Below, piece after piece: positions 10,958 to 21,956 of a stretch of 64,000 nt of DNA. The position numbers and the translations under genes are program-made. The DNA is from Zychaea mexicana (lineage: Eukaryota; Mucoromycota; Mucoromycetes; Mucorales; Lichtheimiaceae), in assembly GCF_025766255.1 (NCBI RefSeq), contig NW_026516681.1, forward strand, positions 124,001-188,000, given 5' to 3'. Below the pieces are notes generated by a model. The model ran no database searches and was not told the origin of the DNA. It saw only the letters and a list, made by a program, of their open reading frames with translations. Positions within the stretch are counted from its first letter, which is position 1; each line of letters opens with the position of its first letter.

Positions 10958-12730
10958 TTAAAAATATGCTAGGATTTGTGCAATAGACATTTCTTTTAAC
11001 TTTAGTCTTCCTTTCCTCCTCATTCCTATCTTCGACGGCATCATGTCTGTTCCTATTTCTTCTCTTTTGACATTTATCCACTTGATTCCTTCAGTGACAG
11101 TGCTTCCGACATAGTACAGCCTTTTGTGCCTGCCTTGGGAGTAAAAGTCGTAGACGCTTGTGACTTCTCCGAACCCAACTGTTCTCCAGTCGTCGTCATA
11201 CCACCTGTCGTCACCAGCCCACGCTCCATAGTATTGCATTATGTGATCAAGCGTCTTTTGAAAGAGTTTGTCGGCTTTGTCGTCAAATGCATTGTCGATC
11301 ATAGCGCCAACAAGTCTCTTGAGGAAATCGCTTGGTCGCGTATCGGGTTTTTCTGGGAGTAACAGTTGTGTATATGTCTTGGAATATGCTCTGAAGGTGG
11401 GCTCGCCCTCCACATGCCCAAATCTTCTTCCTAGGAACTCGACTCCTTTGTCTTCTTCATCGATCCATCCAACATGATCCGTCTCCCAACTCTTCTCCTT
11501 CGACACCTTGTAGTTAAACGTTTTCTCGAGATATTCTGCTACTTGTCCAATACTTGTTTCTGGTACATCTTTAGGTCCAGTGTACTTCACTACACTATCA
11601 TCACCACTGATGAAGAACTGCATATTTCTTGTCTTATTTTCTTGTTCTTGCTCGCATTCTCCAAATGCCTGTCTGAGCATGACAAAATTGCAGATGCTAT
11701 CAATCAATGATGTGAAAATGCTTCCACTCGGGATTCCACCTTTCTTCTTGTACAAATACCGTTCAGAAAGTATGATGTATGATCTAGCAAACTGGACGTA
11801 ATGCCAGTGCAACCATCTCTCGAGAAATTCATCATCAGGGTCGGCGTATGCATATTTGATTACATCAAAAGCAAAACAGATAACCTTGTCTGGGACATTC
11901 GCGTCAAAAGTGCTCGCATCAAGTATCCAATAGTGCTTTCCACCGGAGAGCCTTTTCTGCATTTCCGATTGCTGTGGACCAAACCATGACTTCCCATAGA
12001 TGATTGGGCCGTCGTGTCTTTTGAGTTTCGCCTGAATCGGCTGGGCAATCGCCCCACCCAGTATGCTCTCGTGCATATCTGGCATCAAAACCAGCCTTGC
12101 CAATTTCCTTTCACCATCCAACTCGTTTCGCAGGTCAACAATTTTGTCTCGCTGTGCTGTTCCCCACAGGATGTCGCCTGGCCACTTTCCGTCCTTTAGT
12201 TCTTGGTACACCCTGGCCGCTTCAACTATGGCACGATCGTAGCCTTGTTGTTTTGTTTGGTATCCTTTTGCTTTATACTGGGGTCCAGGGTTTGCTTTGG
12301 GGTTTGACATGTATGTAAAAGCGAGGTGGTGTTGTTGTGGTATTGGAAGTTTGAATTTTGTGAAGCCTAGTGCGCGAGCTATTGTTTTGGGAGTTTCTCG
12401 TAACCAGAGTGCGTCAGGTGGTTGGACATCAAATTCTTTCAGCTTATGCCACCTGTCCAGGGTATTAAGCATTTTCCTTTCCTGTCAGTGCAGCTCTGGC
12501 TCCTTGATATCTTGTTCAAATACAATGTCCTCGAAATAGGGACTGGGGGTGCTCTTCTTCTTGAAACTTTGGTACATGCTTGGTCCACATTGTTGTTGGT
12601 TGGGTCTGATTGCGTCGTTGACATCTTGAAGGGCTGCTTTGTATGCTTGTCGCGCCGCTTCTGCCCTGCGCTCTGCTTCCACAATTGCTTGTTTTCGCTC
12701 TCTCTTCGCTTGTAACCATGCTTCGTACAT
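10958..12730 (-). pseudogene. Partitivirus-like RNA-dependent RNA polymerase, endogenous copy 1
   Basis: Single-exon frame of 590 codons, broken only by TGA at codon 82 (12487-12485); copies 2 and 3 have Trp there. The C-terminal part (12472-10958) is open for 504 codons. Polymerase motifs are clear: motif A DASTFD (D271 and D276 of the full frame), motif B GGIPSGSIFTSLIDSICN (331-348) and motif C SGDDS with GDD at 376-378. The PSGSxFTxLIDSIxN form is typical of partitivirus/picobirnavirus-like dsRNA viruses, and a 590-codon length suits partitivirus RdRps. Partitiviruses are common in fungi, so a mycoviral origin is likely. Only nine bases separate the ATG from the 15-bp repeat, so the 5' end may be truncated. 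Confidence 0.9.
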
Positions 12731-12736
12731 TTCCCG

Positions 12737-12751
12737 TTAACTCGAGAGCCT
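12737..12751 (+). repeat. 15-bp direct repeat, 5' side of RdRp cDNA (copy 1)
   Basis: The partner of 10880-10894, perfect over 15 bp. It lies just upstream of the RdRp ATG. Equivalent sites are 31072-31086 and 44400-44414, each with one change (CTCGAG to CTCAAG on the RdRp strand). It marks the outer edge of the retroposed insert within the transposon. Confidence 0.85.
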
Positions 12752-12849
12752 GTGACATAGAGTCTTGAACCAGTGACATCTACATGTAATGTTGATAGAT
12801 AGCATCCTTTTACTCGTCAGTAAGCTTTGGGTATTTTGCTTTTACCATA

Positions 12850-13624
12850 TGGTGCAAGCACCTTATAATCCGCAAATTTGTAGGTAATCTTTGAATCCCT
12901 ACTACTTTTTAATGTCACCTTAAAATAAAAAAAGAAGCGGCTACTTATGTTTTTTAGACCTTTAAAAATAATATTTGTGGATTAGATTTGAGTTCTTGCT
13001 TCTTTAAAAAAAGTTATAGGCTTCTGAAGTTGGTCACTTTTGGCGGAGGTATAGCAAATTGAAACATATAGGATTATTCTTAAGCAAGCGGAAATCAAGT
13101 TTAGCCTTATGGGTAAAATATTTAAGCAGTCCAAAGCCACTTACAACTGGCTACTAACTTCGGTTCATTTTTGCTTTGCCTTCTCATGCGTATTCCACAC
13201 AATTTCTCCATTATACCTCGTCCTAAAGATCAAAAGAAAGCTGCTAAAAAGCACAATTGAACAGAAATCGGTAACTTCGTCACTATAATGGAGCAATTGC
13301 AGCTGCATATGAGGAATGTGCGACAACTCCTCTGCTGGCCTTCAGAAACACCTTCCTATTGCTTTAGACTAAGCTTTTCCCCCAATAAGCCCACAAAGAT
13401 TCGTAGATATTACAAAATATGGTTTTATTATATAGAAGGATATAAGTAAAGGGAGAGGATGCCTGGGCAGAAGATGAAGAAGTGAGGATATTCATAACCA
13501 AAATTGCAAGCTCCCATTGGAAAGTAGGCATTGATGATTAAAAACTACCATATATAGAAGCGGAATCTGAAAACTCGAAATTGAAACAAATTTCAAAATT
13601 GTGGATTATAAGGTATGTGCACCA
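12850..13624. mobile_element. 775-bp MITE inserted in RdRp element 1
   Basis: Bounded by TA (12848-12849 and 13625-13626) with imperfect inverted ends TGGTGCAAGCACCTTATAAT and TGGTGCACATACCTTATAAT. The empty site TTTTACCATAGTGGTG is intact in RdRp element copy 3 near 44910-44925. There is no ORF of note. Its TA target suggests mobilisation by a Tc1/mariner-type transposase. Confidence 0.82.
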
Positions 13625-13680
13625 TAGTGGTGTGGAGGTGTCGATAGTACAGTATATAAACATCAAGAATGAGACGACAG

Positions 13681-13691
13681 CCTTTTATATA
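13681..13691 (-). promoter_or_regulatory. TATA-like box upstream of RdRp (copy 1)
   Basis: Reads TATATAAAAGG on the RdRp coding strand and is conserved at 30501-30511 and 44985-44975. It belongs to the transposon rather than the viral insert, lying about 175 bases before the RdRp ATG once the inserted MITEs are discounted. It is a plausible promoter, with no proof of use. Confidence 0.45.
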
Positions 13692-14116
13692 AGAGTTGAT
13701 TTATAATAAGTAGGCTGTTTAATAGTTTATTAATTTTTTAATTATTAATTTATTTTATATATTTAGTTTTTAAGTTTTATTTTTAAATAATAAAGAATGA
13801 TCAACATAATTAGGGGTGGTCAGAGAAAATCTTTGATTTTCGATGACGTGGTTAGCTGGTCATTGAGACGTTAGTCGAAACCCTAGAATAATGGTAGTTA
13901 TTCTAAAAACTTGTCTACAAGTGCCTTATGAACAGTGTTCTAAGTAGCCTCAGTACAACACCAACACTTTTAATTGGTTTACTATCATTGACACTTGATT
14001 AATATAATAGACTCAGTCTGTGTAACATCTCATACTCATCCTCACTTTTTGCAGTTCCCTACTTTTTGCAGTTTTTTCCACCAAAAACCGCTGCTGCAAA
14101 AAGCGGGGGACCACTG

Positions 14117-14157
14117 TACTATATGTTTTGTATCAAAGTTACTTTCTTTTTCCCAAG
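14117..14157 (-). pseudogene. Middle fragment of the D1 chromodomain gene
   Basis: Read on the minus strand this stretch gives ST-WEKESNFDTKHI-V, the second half of a chromodomain. It sits between F1 (right) and RdRp element 1 (left). It continues in frame from 17944 if F1 is removed, and into 33098-33128 if the RdRp elements and the inversion are undone. Confidence 0.8.
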
Positions 14158-14228
14158 TACAGGATTTTTCATCTCCTAGCAGACGTTTGAACTTTTATTT
14201 AGGCAGAAGGGATTTAATTTTAGGCAGA

Positions 14229-14655
14229 GTGGACATGAATGTTAATCTGAGTGGACATGAATGAAAATCGAGCTGGACATGAACGAAAATTGATCTGGAC
14301 ATGAATGAAAATCGAGCTGGACATGAATGAAAATCGAGCTGAACATGAATGAAAATTGAGCTGGACATGAATGAAAATCGAGCTGGACATGAATGAAAAT
14401 CGAGCTGGACATGAATGAAAATCGAGCTGGACATGAATAAAGATCGAGCTGGACATGAATAAAGATCGAGCTGGACATGAGTATAAAACGATCTGGACAT
14501 GAATATAAATCGACCTGGACATGAATATAAATCGATCTGGACATGAGTAAAATCAATCTGGACAAGATAAAAATCAATCTGTACATGAATGAAAATCATT
14601 CTGGACAAGAATAATAATCAATCTAAACATGAATAATAGACAACGTGGACATAAT
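14229..14655. repeat. 22-bp tandem array in F1 left arm (mirrored at about 17445-17872)
   Basis: About 17 imperfect units of CTGGACATGAATGAAAATCG plus two bases, period 22. Because 22 is not divisible by three and the units lack stops, long artificial reading frames of a repeated IHVQLDFHSCPARF type appear in all three frames on one strand; these are not genes. Outer units drift to ATAATAAT-rich versions. The position next to the ends suggests arrayed protein-binding sites. Confidence 0.85.
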
Positions 14656-15568
14656 AACAGTCAACTAAGACATAATAAAAGTTGAAGTAGATAATATATT
14701 AAGTGTTGTAGCAGAGCAGAATATTTGAGTATCTAAGATTTTCAATTCAAGTCAAGACATAATAGATGTTAAGCAGTACAAAGCCAATGTCACGATACAG
14801 TAGTATGGCTGTCTCACTCGTGACAAGAAGCTTGTAGGCTAATGTACAGGAAATGGCAAGGGTGCGTCAGAGACTCACTGTGCGCATAAGCCTATTTTAC
14901 TGCTGTGGGAACAGGGCCTGAGCGTTTCCCCTCATTTCATTTTACCTGGGTTGAGTTTGAAACAAATTGGAGTTTGTTACAGCAGGGAGGAAAAAATCAA
15001 CAACCAAAGATCCTTTTTCTTTCTCATTACCATTCCGCCACGGCAAATCAACAGCTTCGACGCACACTTGTAAATGGCTCCTACTCTCTTCACGATGAAT
15101 AAAAAACAAAGAAAACAAAACGGCACAATCCACGGATTTATTTGATAAACGAAATGAAGGTAATTGTTCTCTTAAAAAAGCATGTGCTCAAGATTTATAA
15201 GGAGTAGACCGCCGTTACTGCTGCTTAAAAAAACGCTGGGTAAGTGAACAAGGGAAGGAAAAGGTTATCGGTTGTGCTTGGGGTATAGCTTTAGTGGACA
15301 TATGTTCATTCAGAATTGCTGCTTCTTTCTCTTTTTCTCTGTATATACGTGATGCACCATCTTGCACCAATCCAACGTCAAACGTACGTGCGTAATACAA
15401 CGTCGTCCTCTACCTGCACAAACGATTCGTACTCACAACAAGAACGACGCAACAATCTTCTTCTCCATTACTCAAACACAATCATATACAACATGACGCT
15501 GATCCGCCATTGACTTGCAAAATATACAGCCTGACGCGAATACTTTTTACCTTTTGCATATACCAACG

Positions 15569-16512
15569 TTAACATCGCCGGTCTTTATAGATAAATGAGC
15601 TGTAGATAGCAGGAAGGATAACTGACGGGTTTCTTTCCTTTTGTGTTGCTGTGGAATTAATTGAAAATAAAGTATGTTGACCGTTATTTAAGAAAGACAA
15701 CGAAGAAGGTTCTACAAGAGTTATACAAGTGCGAAGGATGTTGTTTCGTGGTGAAGGATGGTTATCGTAATTATTGATATTGCGTGGCAGAGCGTCTGGT
15801 GCCATGCACGGTCTCACGTTTGTGAACCCATTTGTAGCCACAAAATTCCGAGATGCGATCCTTGAAGATCTGCCATCGAGCAGCAGGAACGCACACGATT
15901 TCATTAGGAATGAGTGCAAGAACTCCACGTACAGTCGAGTGAGAGAGAGCTTAGCGAATGTCGGCAAGGGTAGTAACTTGTCGGTTGTTCATAGTTGTTG
16001 TTATTAACAACAAATAAAGTTGCTGTTGTAATAGCAAAGAAACTTCCTCCTTCATAACAACAAACATCTTTTCTTCTTTGTCCCTGCCATATTATCAACA
16101 CCGCTCAGAGCTATATCCATGAAGCACTTGTAATAACATGCAATCCTATCTCACACCCGTTCATGCAAACAACTGATACATAATGACTACATAATGTATG
16201 ATCTTTTACTTTTATTTTTTTATCCCAACCATAACATCTACAGTAACAACAATAAAATTCTACATTCCACCCGTCAGCATATATGACTACCTTATCCATC
16301 AAGTCCGGCAATGTTGTGTAGGCATATGCAAAAAGAAAAGGTAATCGTCGTTGCCATCGTGTGTGTGCGAGTACAGCGAATTGCAGAGGAGGATTATAGT
16401 TGTGGTGGTGTGTATGCATCATAGGAATATAATTATCATCGCGTTGATGTGTATACAAACAGCAAAGAAAGTGATGACCGTCATTACGATGATGATGTGC
16501 TTGAGCGTACAA
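15569..16512 (-). other. F1 central region with possible decayed coding sequence
   Basis: The unique centre of the F element is conserved in F2 (about 25100-26150) and F3 (about 49200-50270). On the minus strand one frame around 16000-15780 reads YALSHSTVRGVLALIPNEIV then VPAARWQIFKDRISE, more protein-like than its neighbours. F2 has a stop (TAG) where F1 and F3 read TGG. A second open frame (16512-16111) is Cys/His/Tyr-rich and shifts frame between copies. I do not recognise either. Confidence 0.3.
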
Positions 16513-17943
16513 GTATTAAAACAAAAGACCGGCGTCATAGTCGTCATCGTGTAATATGGGCGTACATGATAGTGAAAGGTGAATACGTCAGGCTGTATAT
16601 TTTGCAAGTCAATGGCGGATCAGCGTCATGTTGTATATGATTGTGTTTGAGTAATGGAGAAGAAGATTGTTGCGTCGTTCTTGTTGTGAGTACGAATCGT
16701 TTGTGCAGGTAGAGGACGATGTTGTATTACGCACGTACGTTTGACGTTGGATTGGTGCAAGATGGTGCATCATGTATATACAGAGAAAAAGAGAAAGAAG
16801 CAGCAATTCTGAATGAACATATGTCCACTAAAGCTATACCCCAAGCACAACCGATAACCTTTTCCTTCCCTTGTTCACTTACCCAGCGTTTTTTTAAGCA
16901 GCAGTAACGGCGGTCTACTCCTTATAAATCTTGAGCACATGCTTTTTTTAAGAGAACAATTACCTTCATTTCGTTTATCAAATAAATCCGTGGATTGTGC
17001 CGTTTTGTTTTCTTTGTTTTTTATTCATCGTGAAGAGAGTAGGAGCCATTTACAAGTGTGCGTCGAAGCTGTTGATTTGCCGTGGCGGAATGGTAATGAG
17101 AAAGAAAAAGGATCTTTGGTTGTTGATTTTTTCCTCCCTGCTGTAACAAACTCCAATTTGTTTCAAACTCAACCCAGGTAAAATGAAATGAGGGGAAACG
17201 CTCAGGCCCTGTTCCCACAGCAGTAAAATAGGCTTATGCGCACAGTGAGTCTCTGACGCACCCTTGCCATTTCTTGTACATTAGCCTACAAGCTTCTTGT
17301 CACGAGTGAGACAGCCATACTACTGTATCGTGACATTGGCTTTGTACTGCTTAACATCTATTATGTCTTGACTTGAATTGAAAATCTTAGATACTCAAAT
17401 ATTCTGCTCTGCTACAACACTTAATATATTATCTACTTCAACTTTTATTATGTCTTAGTTGACTGTTATTATGTCCACGTTGTCTATTATTCATGTTTAG
17501 ATTGATTATTATTCTTGTCCAGAATGATTTTCATTCATGTACAGATTGATTTTTATCTTGTCCAGATTGATTTTACTCATGTCCAGATCGATTTATATTC
17601 ATGTCCAGGTCGATTTATATTCATGTCCAGATCGTTTTATACTCATGTCCAGCTCGATCTTTATTCATGTCCAGCTCGATCTTTATTCATGTCCAGCTCG
17701 ATTTTCATTCATGTCCAGCTCGATTTTCATTCATGTCTAGATCGATTTTCATTCATGTCCAGCTCAATTTTCATTCATGTTCAGCTCGATTTTCATTCAT
17801 GTCCAGATCAATTTTCATTTATGTCCAGCTCGATTTTCATTCATGTCCACTCAGATTAACATTCATGTCTACTCTGCCTAAAATTAAATCCCTTCTGCCT
17901 AAATAAAATTTCAAACGTCCGCTAGGAGATGAAAAATCCTGTA

Positions 17944-18185
17944 CTATCGTCATTGCTATAACCAGCCCATTTTACCTAAAAAATATATTTGCCTTGATTA
18001 TCTAACGTATGGTCTAATATTTTTTCTACTTCATATGATTTTTTTTCCTTTGATTTTTCATTGTGTTTATTTCTTCTTCTTTTTTTACCTGGTTCAGGTA
18101 TTTCATTCTCTGATATTATATCGTCATCAACATCATTTAGTATTTCTATATCTTCTATATTAAGATTCATTATTCTCTCTTGCAT
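17944..18185 (-). pseudogene. D1 chromodomain protein, N-terminal part
   Basis: From the ATG at 18185 an acidic then Lys/Arg-rich leader (PGKKRRRNKHNEKSKEKK) leads into SYEVEKILDHTLDNQGKYIF, the opening of a chromodomain. One extra G near 17978 shifts the frame, after which VKWAGYSNDDST follows in the next frame before F1 interrupts it. It lies 41 bases downstream of the D1 DDE transposase frame on the same strand, as in D2. In transposons chromodomains can direct integration to marked chromatin; that role here is inference. Confidence 0.82.
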
Positions 18186-18226
18186 ATCTATTATTTATTA
18201 TATTCCTGATTAAATGTTTGAGAATT

Positions 18227-19349
18227 TTAAAAAATATAATTAAGTATAGTTAATTTTGTAGGAAATTCAAAATTATTATTATACCATAACATATGATGTG
18301 GTAATGCTTCTATTTTGTAATCATCTACCATTTTCCATATATTCTTTATTAAACAAGCTACTCTAAATTGTAAATTATAGTATTTTATATCAGTTATTTG
18401 AACAGCAGATCTATTGTTATTAAACCTATCAAATTTACTAGCTAAAACTGAGAAATGATTTTCAATACCTGAACGAAATGAACCAAATTTTTTATTGTAA
18501 TCAAGTTCTATAACAGTTCTTTTTACATTTTGCTCTTTTCTTATTGGGTATACAAAATTTCTTTTATCAAATTTATTATTAGAATTATATTCATCAGTAT
18601 TGTCAATAAAGTTATGTATAAATAAATCATACCTACTATCAAAACCAATACAATCAGCTTCCGATATTTTATCTTTAAATAACTTCATATTCAAAAACAT
18701 AGTACCATCATTACCAATAGCGCATTTTTCACTATCTGATACATATGTAATCATATTATTCATATCAGACATAACTCCTGAACCTTTTAATTTATATGAG
18801 TACATAGTTTTTGTAGATTCACTTGGATTATAGTATTTAATTTTACTATCATGGCCATCAAGAAATAGTGTTACATTTTTAAAACCATCAGGATTATTTA
18901 CTTTTGCTGCCAATATCCTTATTTTTATATTTGAAAATAATTCATTTAAATCTTTTTTTAGAATTTTATTTAAATCAGCATAATTAGTAATCCAAATTTT
19001 TTTATATAAATCGTAAAAAGTTATGTATGGTATAAATTCGCGCATATTCTTACCAGGATTACCAGATACAATATGGTATAATAAAATTAAACCTTTTTCA
19101 ATTTCTCTATATAGACTATGATATTCTTTATTTCCATATAAAATCACTAAGAAATAAAATACAGGTATATAACCTAATTGTTTTAAAAGTATATCTTTTA
19201 TAGTTTCTATTTTATCGTCTTTGGTATCTTTAATTTCTGTCCTATGGTTAAATCTATTATGAATGTATGGCCATTCCATATTTAAAAATGTCCATTTATT
19301 TCCAATAAGTTTATAAACTTCTGAGTTTAATTGGCTGGTAAGATTATTA
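18227..19349 (-). pseudogene. D1 DDE transposase (DDE_Tnp_4/Harbinger-like), start separated by an IS630-type insertion
   Basis: Frame of about 374 residues aligned along its length to the D2 protein at 57668-56595. Likely catalytic features are LFLDGHDSK (first Asp), IGFDSRYDLF (second Asp) and FGSFRSGIENHFSVLASKFD (Glu plus a conserved Arg-rich helix), the pattern of DDE_Tnp_4/PIF-Harbinger-type transposases, though distant. Codon use is very AT-rich. A 2.6-kb element inserted at a TA after the third codon moved the ATG to 21966-21964; deleting it joins M-D-T to N-N-L-T-S-Q in frame. The family call is from motif pattern only. Confidence 0.65.
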
Positions 19350-21956
19350 TGGTGTATTTCATCTATAACCGCCAATGTTTCAATTTTGAAATTTCAAATG
19401 CCGCTTCTTTATTTGGTAATATTCAAATAATAGTAGGGAAATCGTCACGACGGTGTGAGCTGTAAGTTCGGGAAGTATATCTTTCCACAAGAGTGATAGC
19501 TTCGGGAGTTGGTAGTTCTTGGGAATAAGCGTCTATAAAACGCCACACCCTTCCATAAACTCGTCTAATTAGTGTAGGTACTTCGTCTGGGGGCGAAACA
19601 GTATCCAGGAACTTTGGTAAGTTTTCTTTCAAAGCTTTAAAACTGTAATCACAATTGATTCGTACATGGTACTTTGCTTGGCCCCAATATCGTTCGATCC
19701 AATTGCACTCGCAATGGAATTTTGGATATAGCTCAAAAATGTGACCCGCGTTCTCCACAGCTTCACAAAGGGCTGTCTTTTGATCTCGAAAGTCAGGCTG
19801 AGCACCAAGAAAATGTCTAGCACAACACTTGCTATCGTCCGCTTCTTCTTTTTTGCAATCCATTCGCCAAACTTTTCCAGGTCTATACGGGTCTTCCTCA
19901 AACCAAAGTCCACGCTCATTCAAAATGATTTTTATCCCCTTGAAATGGCATACTTGCTGTTTGTCGGCCGTGACTATCGTGACACCTCGCTTGCATTTCT
20001 TAATGTTTTCTTCGATATTCATGTACATCCTTTGTGTTTTCTTTTCTTTGGTTGCTTCATCGATAAAGTAGCTGTCCTGATACACGTGCATGCTGCAGTC
20101 ATGCTCTGCGTTATCCACTCCACACCGCTTTGGATCCTTGCACATAGTTCTCGCCAGTAATGCATCACTTGGGTAAGCGTTATGATTACTACTTTGATCG
20201 AATATAAATAATGCTTGACAACCAGGGTGCAAAAGGTCAAATAGTGGGATCGCATCTTCTTCTAACTGCTTAACCATGTCTTTGCTGGTCCAATACTGTT
20301 CTCAGTTAGCCCCTGCATAGAAGTATGTACGCGAGGTCCATATTCCAGATCGCATTGTGCCATGACACGCGCATTGGAACTCGGATATCATAATGGATTG
20401 TCCAGGGCTTTTGTTGTGTAGGATACTCTCGCCGTCTGCCAGCCATAGCTTTTGTTTACCGTCGTTTGCATAGAAGGTTGACTCATCATAGGTAACCATA
20501 ACAAGTTTCTTTTGATCAGGCGCTAAAGATGGCTCAATGATGATTTCTGCACGTTGTCCTTCGTACGAGTCCATCCGCTTCTTGTACTCCACCATTCGTT
20601 TAGCCCATTTTAATCGGTATGCTACCACGTCATCTCGTTCGTGCCCGTCGTAATATATATCCTTGCTGTTTTTGCGGTATCGATAACCCCACTCAGACAT
20701 ATATCGCCATAATGTCGTCTGTGATACTGAGCCTGGAACACCAAGTATCTCAGGGATGATACTTTTATTGATAACTTTAACAAAAGCAGGGAGGTTACGC
20801 AGCTCGAATTTCTGACTGCCTATCAATAGACGGATTCGTTCTTCCACGGACTCGTTACTGAGGAGTGATTCTCTTTTTACATGCTTCCCTTGTTGATGTG
20901 TTGAGATGGACCCAGAATCACGGAATTCGCGCGCCCAGTAGCGGATGGCCTTTGCCCTATACTCTTTTGATGGGGTGGTCCAGATATCGACAGCAGCTCT
21001 TTGAGAACTATCAATACTTTTCAATCCCTGTGACTGATAGTGATAGTACCGGTATACAGCTTGTGTTTTTGCCATTTGAAAAGCACCCATAGTATTGAGC
21101 GTGCTTCCTTTGTTCGCTACCGGCTTTATAAGTGCTTTTAAAGATGCTAAAAGCTGTGAGAGTTGCTCCTCACCATCAATATTGGCGACGCTGTGGTTTT
21201 TGTGGAGAGCTTTAGAAGAGTTCTCTGAATGTATACACGGCGTTTGCGTCACCTTCGTGAAATAATCATCGACCTTTTTGCAACCTTCTGCAGCAGCTCT
21301 TGCTTCTGTTCGTCTTCGCCAGTTGGTCGTACGGGAGTCTTTATTATATACTACACGCATGGATTTATCTGCATCGTCTTTCCAAGCCAGCGATAGTTTT
21401 GCAGCCTGTTGTAATATATTGTGCGTCAGGTCAACGAGTTCCCAATCGTTGATATTATCGTCGTCGTTGTTGTCACTTAGTTCAGATCCTGCATCGACAT
21501 ATGTAATAGTCGCTGGACTTTCCGAAGCTATGAATCTTCCATATTCATCCTGTTGTTTTCTCTTTGCGTTCTCTCTAGCGCTCTTCTGGCGCTTCCTAAG
21601 TGGTGGCATCTGGTAGAAGGAACAGGGTGTAGCCACATCTCAGCTCTTGCGAATAATAGTGTAAGGCATTAGATACTAACCAAATTAGGAAATTTCACGT
21701 GAGTATTATTTACCCGAATATGCATGAGTGCGTTTCAATTTTACCCTTCGCCTGCAAAATTTTCCTAAACCGGCAGACTTTGACGACTATCCTCTCCTTC
21801 CCAAAACATTTTTTTAAGAAGTTAGCCAAATAGAAATAGACTAAAGATGCTTAAGAAACAATTGATTTGGTTGCTTTTGTGGTAAACTTGTTTTTGGGGG
21901 TGCTGATAGCTTTCAATTTTGGGGAACATTTTGGCGGTTATAGATGAAATACACTA
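19350..21956 (-). mobile_element. IS630/Tc1-type transposon inserted in D1
   Basis: A 2607-bp element with inverted ends TRGTGTATTTCATCTATAAC followed by CGCCAA, flanked by TA (19348-19349 and 21957-21958). It contains one transposase gene in two in-frame halves. It is the youngest layer at this spot, because it splits the D1 transposase frame. Confidence 0.85.
19423..21609 (-). pseudogene. IS630/Tc1-superfamily (DDE_3-like) transposase with a single in-frame TGA
   Basis: ATG at 21609 starts a Lys/Arg-rich leader; the frame runs about 728 codons to 19423 with one TGA at 20304-20302. An HTH-like region (about 20950-20650) precedes the catalytic core: VTYDESTFYANDG (first Asp), LFIFDQSSNHNAYPSDAL (second Asp) and CNWIERYWGQAK (Glu), then a YTSRTYSSHRR C-terminus common in fungal relatives. 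The stop sits in YAGAN-stop-EQYW, where CGA (Arg) is expected, so one C-to-T change explains it. Readthrough is possible but nonsense decay is simpler. Confidence 0.85.

Larger units (their letters stand above)
10726..14116 (-). mobile_element. RdRp-carrying TIR transposon, copy 1
   Basis: A 3391-bp element with perfect 24-bp terminal inverted repeats beginning CAGTGGTCCCCCGCTTTTTG and TA on both sides (10724-10725 and 14117-14118), as in Tc1/mariner-pogo elements. Both subterminal regions carry several copies of CTTTTTGCAG, plausible transposase sites. There is no transposase gene; the only long ORF is a viral-type RdRp on the minus strand. Its left flank is gene X and its right flank is a D-element chromodomain gene, so the flanks do not match. 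Compared with copies 2 and 3 it carries an extra 775-bp MITE and lacks their 404-bp MITE. Confidence 0.9.
14160..17941. mobile_element. F element copy 1: 3.8-kb foldback element with long inverted arms
   Basis: Ends are CAGGATTTTTCATCTCCTAG and its inverse, flanked by TA (14158-14159 and 17942-17943). The two arms (about 14160-15540 and 16590-17941) are near-identical inverted copies around a unique centre of about 1.05 kb. Each arm starts with a long array of 22-bp repeats. No transposase is recognised. It interrupts the chromodomain gene of element D1, whose frame continues across the TA on both sides. Confidence 0.88.

Noticed and set aside
11126..12318. Open frames antisense to the RdRp
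   Set aside because: They recur in all copies only because the RdRp codons do; no motifs, and the RdRp strand explains the conservation.
14195..14608. Long open frames of repeated IHVQLDFHSCPARF-type peptides in all F elements
   Set aside because: Produced by the 22-bp tandem repeat, which is open in all three frames of one strand; no conserved protein, mirrored in both arms.
14229..14655. CRISPR-like array
   Set aside because: Repeats are contiguous 22-bp units without unique spacers, in a eukaryotic context.
19350..19375. N-terminal extension of the D1 transposase into the IS630 TIR
   Set aside because: Its first codon is TTG, the codons lie in the inserted TIR, and the real start is displaced to 21966.
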